In this document: piece by piece, positions 5,740-7,134 of the stretch
Numbering within the stretch: the first letter of the stretch is position 1
How the letters are laid out: every line of letters starts with the position of its first letter
Assembly (NCBI GenBank): GCA_009925955.1
Contig: RFPX01000066.1
Coordinates: 1 to 7,134 of the forward strand
DNA length: 7,134 bases
Direction: 5' to 3'
From: Betaproteobacteria bacterium
GTDB taxonomy: Bacteria > Pseudomonadota > Gammaproteobacteria > Burkholderiales > Burkholderiaceae_C
The notes under the pieces: generated by a model
Told to the model about the DNA's origin: nothing
Databases searched by the model: none
Seen by the model: only the letters and a program-made list of their open reading frames with translations
Made by a program: the position numbers and the translations under genes

Positions 5740-6361
5740 TGCGGATGGGGCCCTGCTCGATCTTCTTGCGCAAGCGGTGGATGTAGACCTCGATGGCGTT
5801 GTTGCTCACCTCGTCACCCCATTCGCAAAGGCGCTCCACCAACTGGTCCTTGCTGACCAAGCGACCGGCACGCTGCAGCAGCACCTCCAGCAGCCCCAGT
5901 TCACGCGCGCTGAGCTCCACCATCGCGTCGTTGATGTAGGCCACCCGCCCCGTGGTGTCGAAGGTCAAGGGGCCGTGCTTGATCACGTTGCTGGCCACCC
6001 CCATGCCGCGGCGCGCCAAGGCGCGCACGCGGGCCTCCAACTCCTGCAGGGAAAAGGGTTTGGCCATGTAGTCGTCGGCCCCCAGGTCCAGGCCCTTGAC
6101 GCGCTGCTCCACGCTGTCGGCGGCGGTGAGGATGAGCACCGGGGTGGCGCTGCCACGCCCGCGCAGCTTCTTGAGCACCTCAAACCCGTGCAAACGGGGC
6201 AGGCCCAGGTCCAAGATCAGCAAGTCGAACTCTTGGGTGGACAGCGCCGCGTCGGCTTCGGAGCCGCTGGCCACATGGTCCACCGCGTAGCCGTTGCCCC
6301 TCAGCGTGCGCAGCAGGCCATCGGCCAGTACCTGGTCGTCTTCGGCTATCAGGATGCGCAT
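5690..6361 (-). CDS. OmpR/PhoB-family response regulator
   Basis: This encodes a 223-residue DNA-binding response regulator, partner of the kinase encoded directly downstream, whose frame it overlaps. The receiver domain (1-115) has the acidic pair Asp8/Asp9, the phosphorylation site Asp51 in LLILDLGLP, Thr79 in ILTAAD and Lys101 in MAKPFSLQEL. The winged-helix output domain (about 127-219) includes LSARELGLLEVLLQRAGRLV, then NNAIEVYIHRLRKKI (recognition helix region), and ends with VRGLGYCLEK. ATG 6361 is preceded by GAGGAG about eight bases upstream, a strong ribosome binding site. Sequence style resembles the TctD/QseB group, but targets cannot be inferred. It is transcribed away from recA. 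Confidence 0.95.
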   Translation of the reverse strand: MRILIAEDDQVLADGLLRTLRGNGYAVDHVASGSEADAALSTQEFDLLILDLGLPRLHGFEVLKKLRGRGSATPVLILTAADSVEQRVKGLDLGADDYMAKPFSLQELEARVRALARRGMGVASNVIKHGPLTFDTTGRVAYINDAMVELSARELGLLEVLLQRAGRLVSKDQLVERLCEWGDEVSNNAIEVYIHRLRKKIEQGPIRIATVRGLGYCLEKIPG

Positions 6362-6427
6362 GGGGCTGTCTCCTCGCTCGCGCTTGAACGGTTCTCGCCG
6401 CTTGGCTGCGGTCGGTCTTTGGCGTTC

Positions 6428-6433
6428 ATTCTA
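6428..6433 (-). promoter_or_regulatory. Candidate -10 box for the two-component operon
   Basis: The minus strand reads TAGAAT, five of six to TATAAT, 66 bases upstream of the response regulator ATG. No clear -35 hexamer is found at the right distance. The same hexamer followed by G lies upstream of bamE. Confidence 0.35.
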
Positions 6434-6448
6434 GGGAGGGGCCGTGCC

Positions 6449-6465
6449 ACACCCCTTGCGGGTGT
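6449..6465. repeat. Hairpin in the divergent regulator-recA region
   Basis: ACACCC and GGGTGT form a perfect six-pair inverted repeat with a five-base spacer, between the two divergent promoters. It could be an operator, for example for the adjacent regulator, but nothing else supports that. Confidence 0.3.
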
Positions 6466-6496
6466 TCCAGGGGGTCTGGGGGCCCGCACCCACCCC

Positions 6497-6525
6497 TTGG
6501 GCGGGATTGACGGGCCGGCTATACT
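6497..6525 (+). promoter_or_regulatory. recA: Candidate recA promoter
   Basis: TATACT at 6520-6525 matches five of six -10 bases, with TTGGGC (6497-6502) 17 bases upstream as a weak -35. The better -35 TTGACG (6507-6512) would pair only with poor -10 sequence near 6530. In either case the LexA box overlaps the promoter, as expected for repression. Confidence 0.5.
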
Positions 6526-6541
6526 GTACGAATATCCAGTT
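6522..6541 (+). promoter_or_regulatory. LexA (SOS) box upstream of recA
   Basis: CTG at 6524-6526, ten bases, then CAG at 6537-6539 matches the CTG-N10-CAG LexA consensus of beta/gammaproteobacteria. The centre TACGAATATC is AT-rich as usual, and the flanks are TA and TT. It overlaps the putative -10 region of recA, so LexA would block transcription until DNA damage triggers its RecA-stimulated cleavage. Confidence 0.85.
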
Positions 6542-6611
6542 CATGGAGTGGAGTCCGCCCAGCGCCCGGCAGCCGACATTCGCCGCCCAGCGCCCGTTTT
6601 TCAACCCCGCA

Positions 6612-6632
6612 CAGGCTCACGCTATGAGCCTG
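6612..6632 (+). repeat. Perfect hairpin in the recA 5' leader
   Basis: CAGGCTCA, loop CGCTA, TGAGCCTG: a perfect eight-pair stem about 75 bases before the recA start. No T-run follows, so it is not an intrinsic terminator. It shares the GGCTCA/TGAGCC arms with the corA leader. Confidence 0.55.
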
Positions 6633-6706
6633 AGAACCCGCAGACTTCCCACCATGCCCAGGGCGCAGGCCCTGTCCGCCACCCCTCAATCGAACCGGAG
6701 ATTTCC

Positions 6707-7134
6707 ATGGATGCACCCGTCAAAGCCCTGAACACCGAGAAAGCCAAAGCCCTGGCCGCCGCCCTGGCCCAGATTGAAAAGCAGTTTGGCAAAGGCTCCA
6801 TCATGCGGCTGGGCGAAGGCGAAGCCGTTGAAGACATTCAGGTGGTCTCCACCGGCTCACTGGGGCTGGACATCGCCCTGGGCGTCGGCGGTCTGCCACG
6901 CGGTCGGGTCATCGAGATCTACGGCCCCGAATCCTCGGGCAAAACCACCCTCACCCTGCAAGTGGTCGCCCAAATGCAGAAGCTCGGCGGCACCTGTGCC
7001 TTCATCGATGCCGAACACGCGCTGGATGTGCAGTACGCCCAAAAACTGGGCGTGAACCTGCAAGACCTGCTCATCAGCCAGCCCGACACGGGCGAGCAGG
7101 CCCTGGAGATCGTCGACTCGCTGGTGCGCTCCGG
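6707..7134 (+). CDS. recA: Recombinase RecA, partial (C-terminus off the right edge)
   Basis: RecA forms filaments on single-stranded DNA, drives homologous strand exchange and stimulates LexA self-cleavage to induce the SOS response. The visible 142 residues cover the N-terminal helix (IEKQFGKGSIMRLGEG, 23-38) and the start of the ATPase core: VSTGSLGLDIALGVGGLPRG (47-66), Walker A GPESSGKT (73-80), the catalytic Glu103 in FIDAEHALD, and QPDTGEQALEI near the right edge. ATG 6707 has GGAG at 6697-6700, six bases upstream. The frame is open to the edge; full-length RecA is about 350 residues, so some 60 percent is missing. Control by LexA is supported by the box at 6522-6541. Confidence 0.98.
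   Translation, partial: MDAPVKALNTEKAKALAAALAQIEKQFGKGSIMRLGEGEAVEDIQVVSTGSLGLDIALGVGGLPRGRVIEIYGPESSGKTTLTLQVVAQMQKLGGTCAFIDAEHALDVQYAQKLGVNLQDLLISQPDTGEQALEIVDSLVRS

Noticed and set aside
4228..5856. A 542-codon plus-strand open frame opposite the sensor kinase gene
   Set aside because: It is antisense to a clear kinase, rich in His, Gln and Gly as expected of a high-GC shadow, and shows no recognisable domain.
6449..6465. Intrinsic terminator between the response regulator gene and recA
   Set aside because: The short stem has no following T-run on either strand, and the flanking genes diverge, so no terminator is expected.

Overview
The window is high-GC proteobacterial chromosome. The gene set and protein sequences point to a betaproteobacterium of the Burkholderiales, most likely Comamonadaceae: bamE divergent from fur, then hprK, ptsN and an hpf-type gene, then corA, an OmpR-family two-component pair, and recA. 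The genus cannot be told from this window. No phage, insertion sequence, CRISPR array, tRNA or rRNA is visible, so this is core-genome territory.

Layout, left to right. Bases 1-467 (minus) hold bamE, an outer-membrane assembly lipoprotein whose C-terminus runs off the left edge. It is divergent from fur (580-1008, plus). fur runs tail to tail into hprK (821-2011, minus), and the hprK frame has no stop until it is 188 bases inside fur. ptsN (1986-2454 without its stop, minus) lies upstream of hprK and overlaps it slightly. It has its own perfect TATAAT -10 box. Upstream of that are a strong minus-strand intrinsic terminator (2553-2576) and a short hpf-like frame (2611-2793) that keeps only the C-terminal half of a ribosome hibernation factor. 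Bases 2794-3204 hold no intact gene but contain an unusually structured leader for corA (3205-4179, plus). corA converges on a sensor kinase gene (4180-5739, minus) and the two share a TGATCA palindrome that supplies both stop codons. The response regulator gene (5690-6361, minus) precedes and overlaps the kinase. A 345-base divergent region with a LexA box leads into recA (6707 to the right edge, plus).

Functional themes. PtsN (EIIA-Ntr) and HprK are parts of the nitrogen-type PTS regulatory branch. In many proteobacteria they lie with rpoN and hpf; here rpoN is absent from the window and hpf is broken at its 5' end. Fur handles iron control, BamE envelope biogenesis, CorA divalent cation transport, RecA recombination and the SOS response. 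The input of the two-component pair cannot be read from the sequence.

The points most worth a second look are: (1) the hpf gene lacking its N-terminal half, with an in-frame stop just upstream; (2) the hprK C-terminal extension encoded antisense to fur; (3) the corA leader, with several hairpins, repeated TTGAC elements 31 bases apart and a tiny frame ending in three proline codons; and (4) the GGCTCA/TGAGCC inverted repeats found in both the corA and recA leaders.
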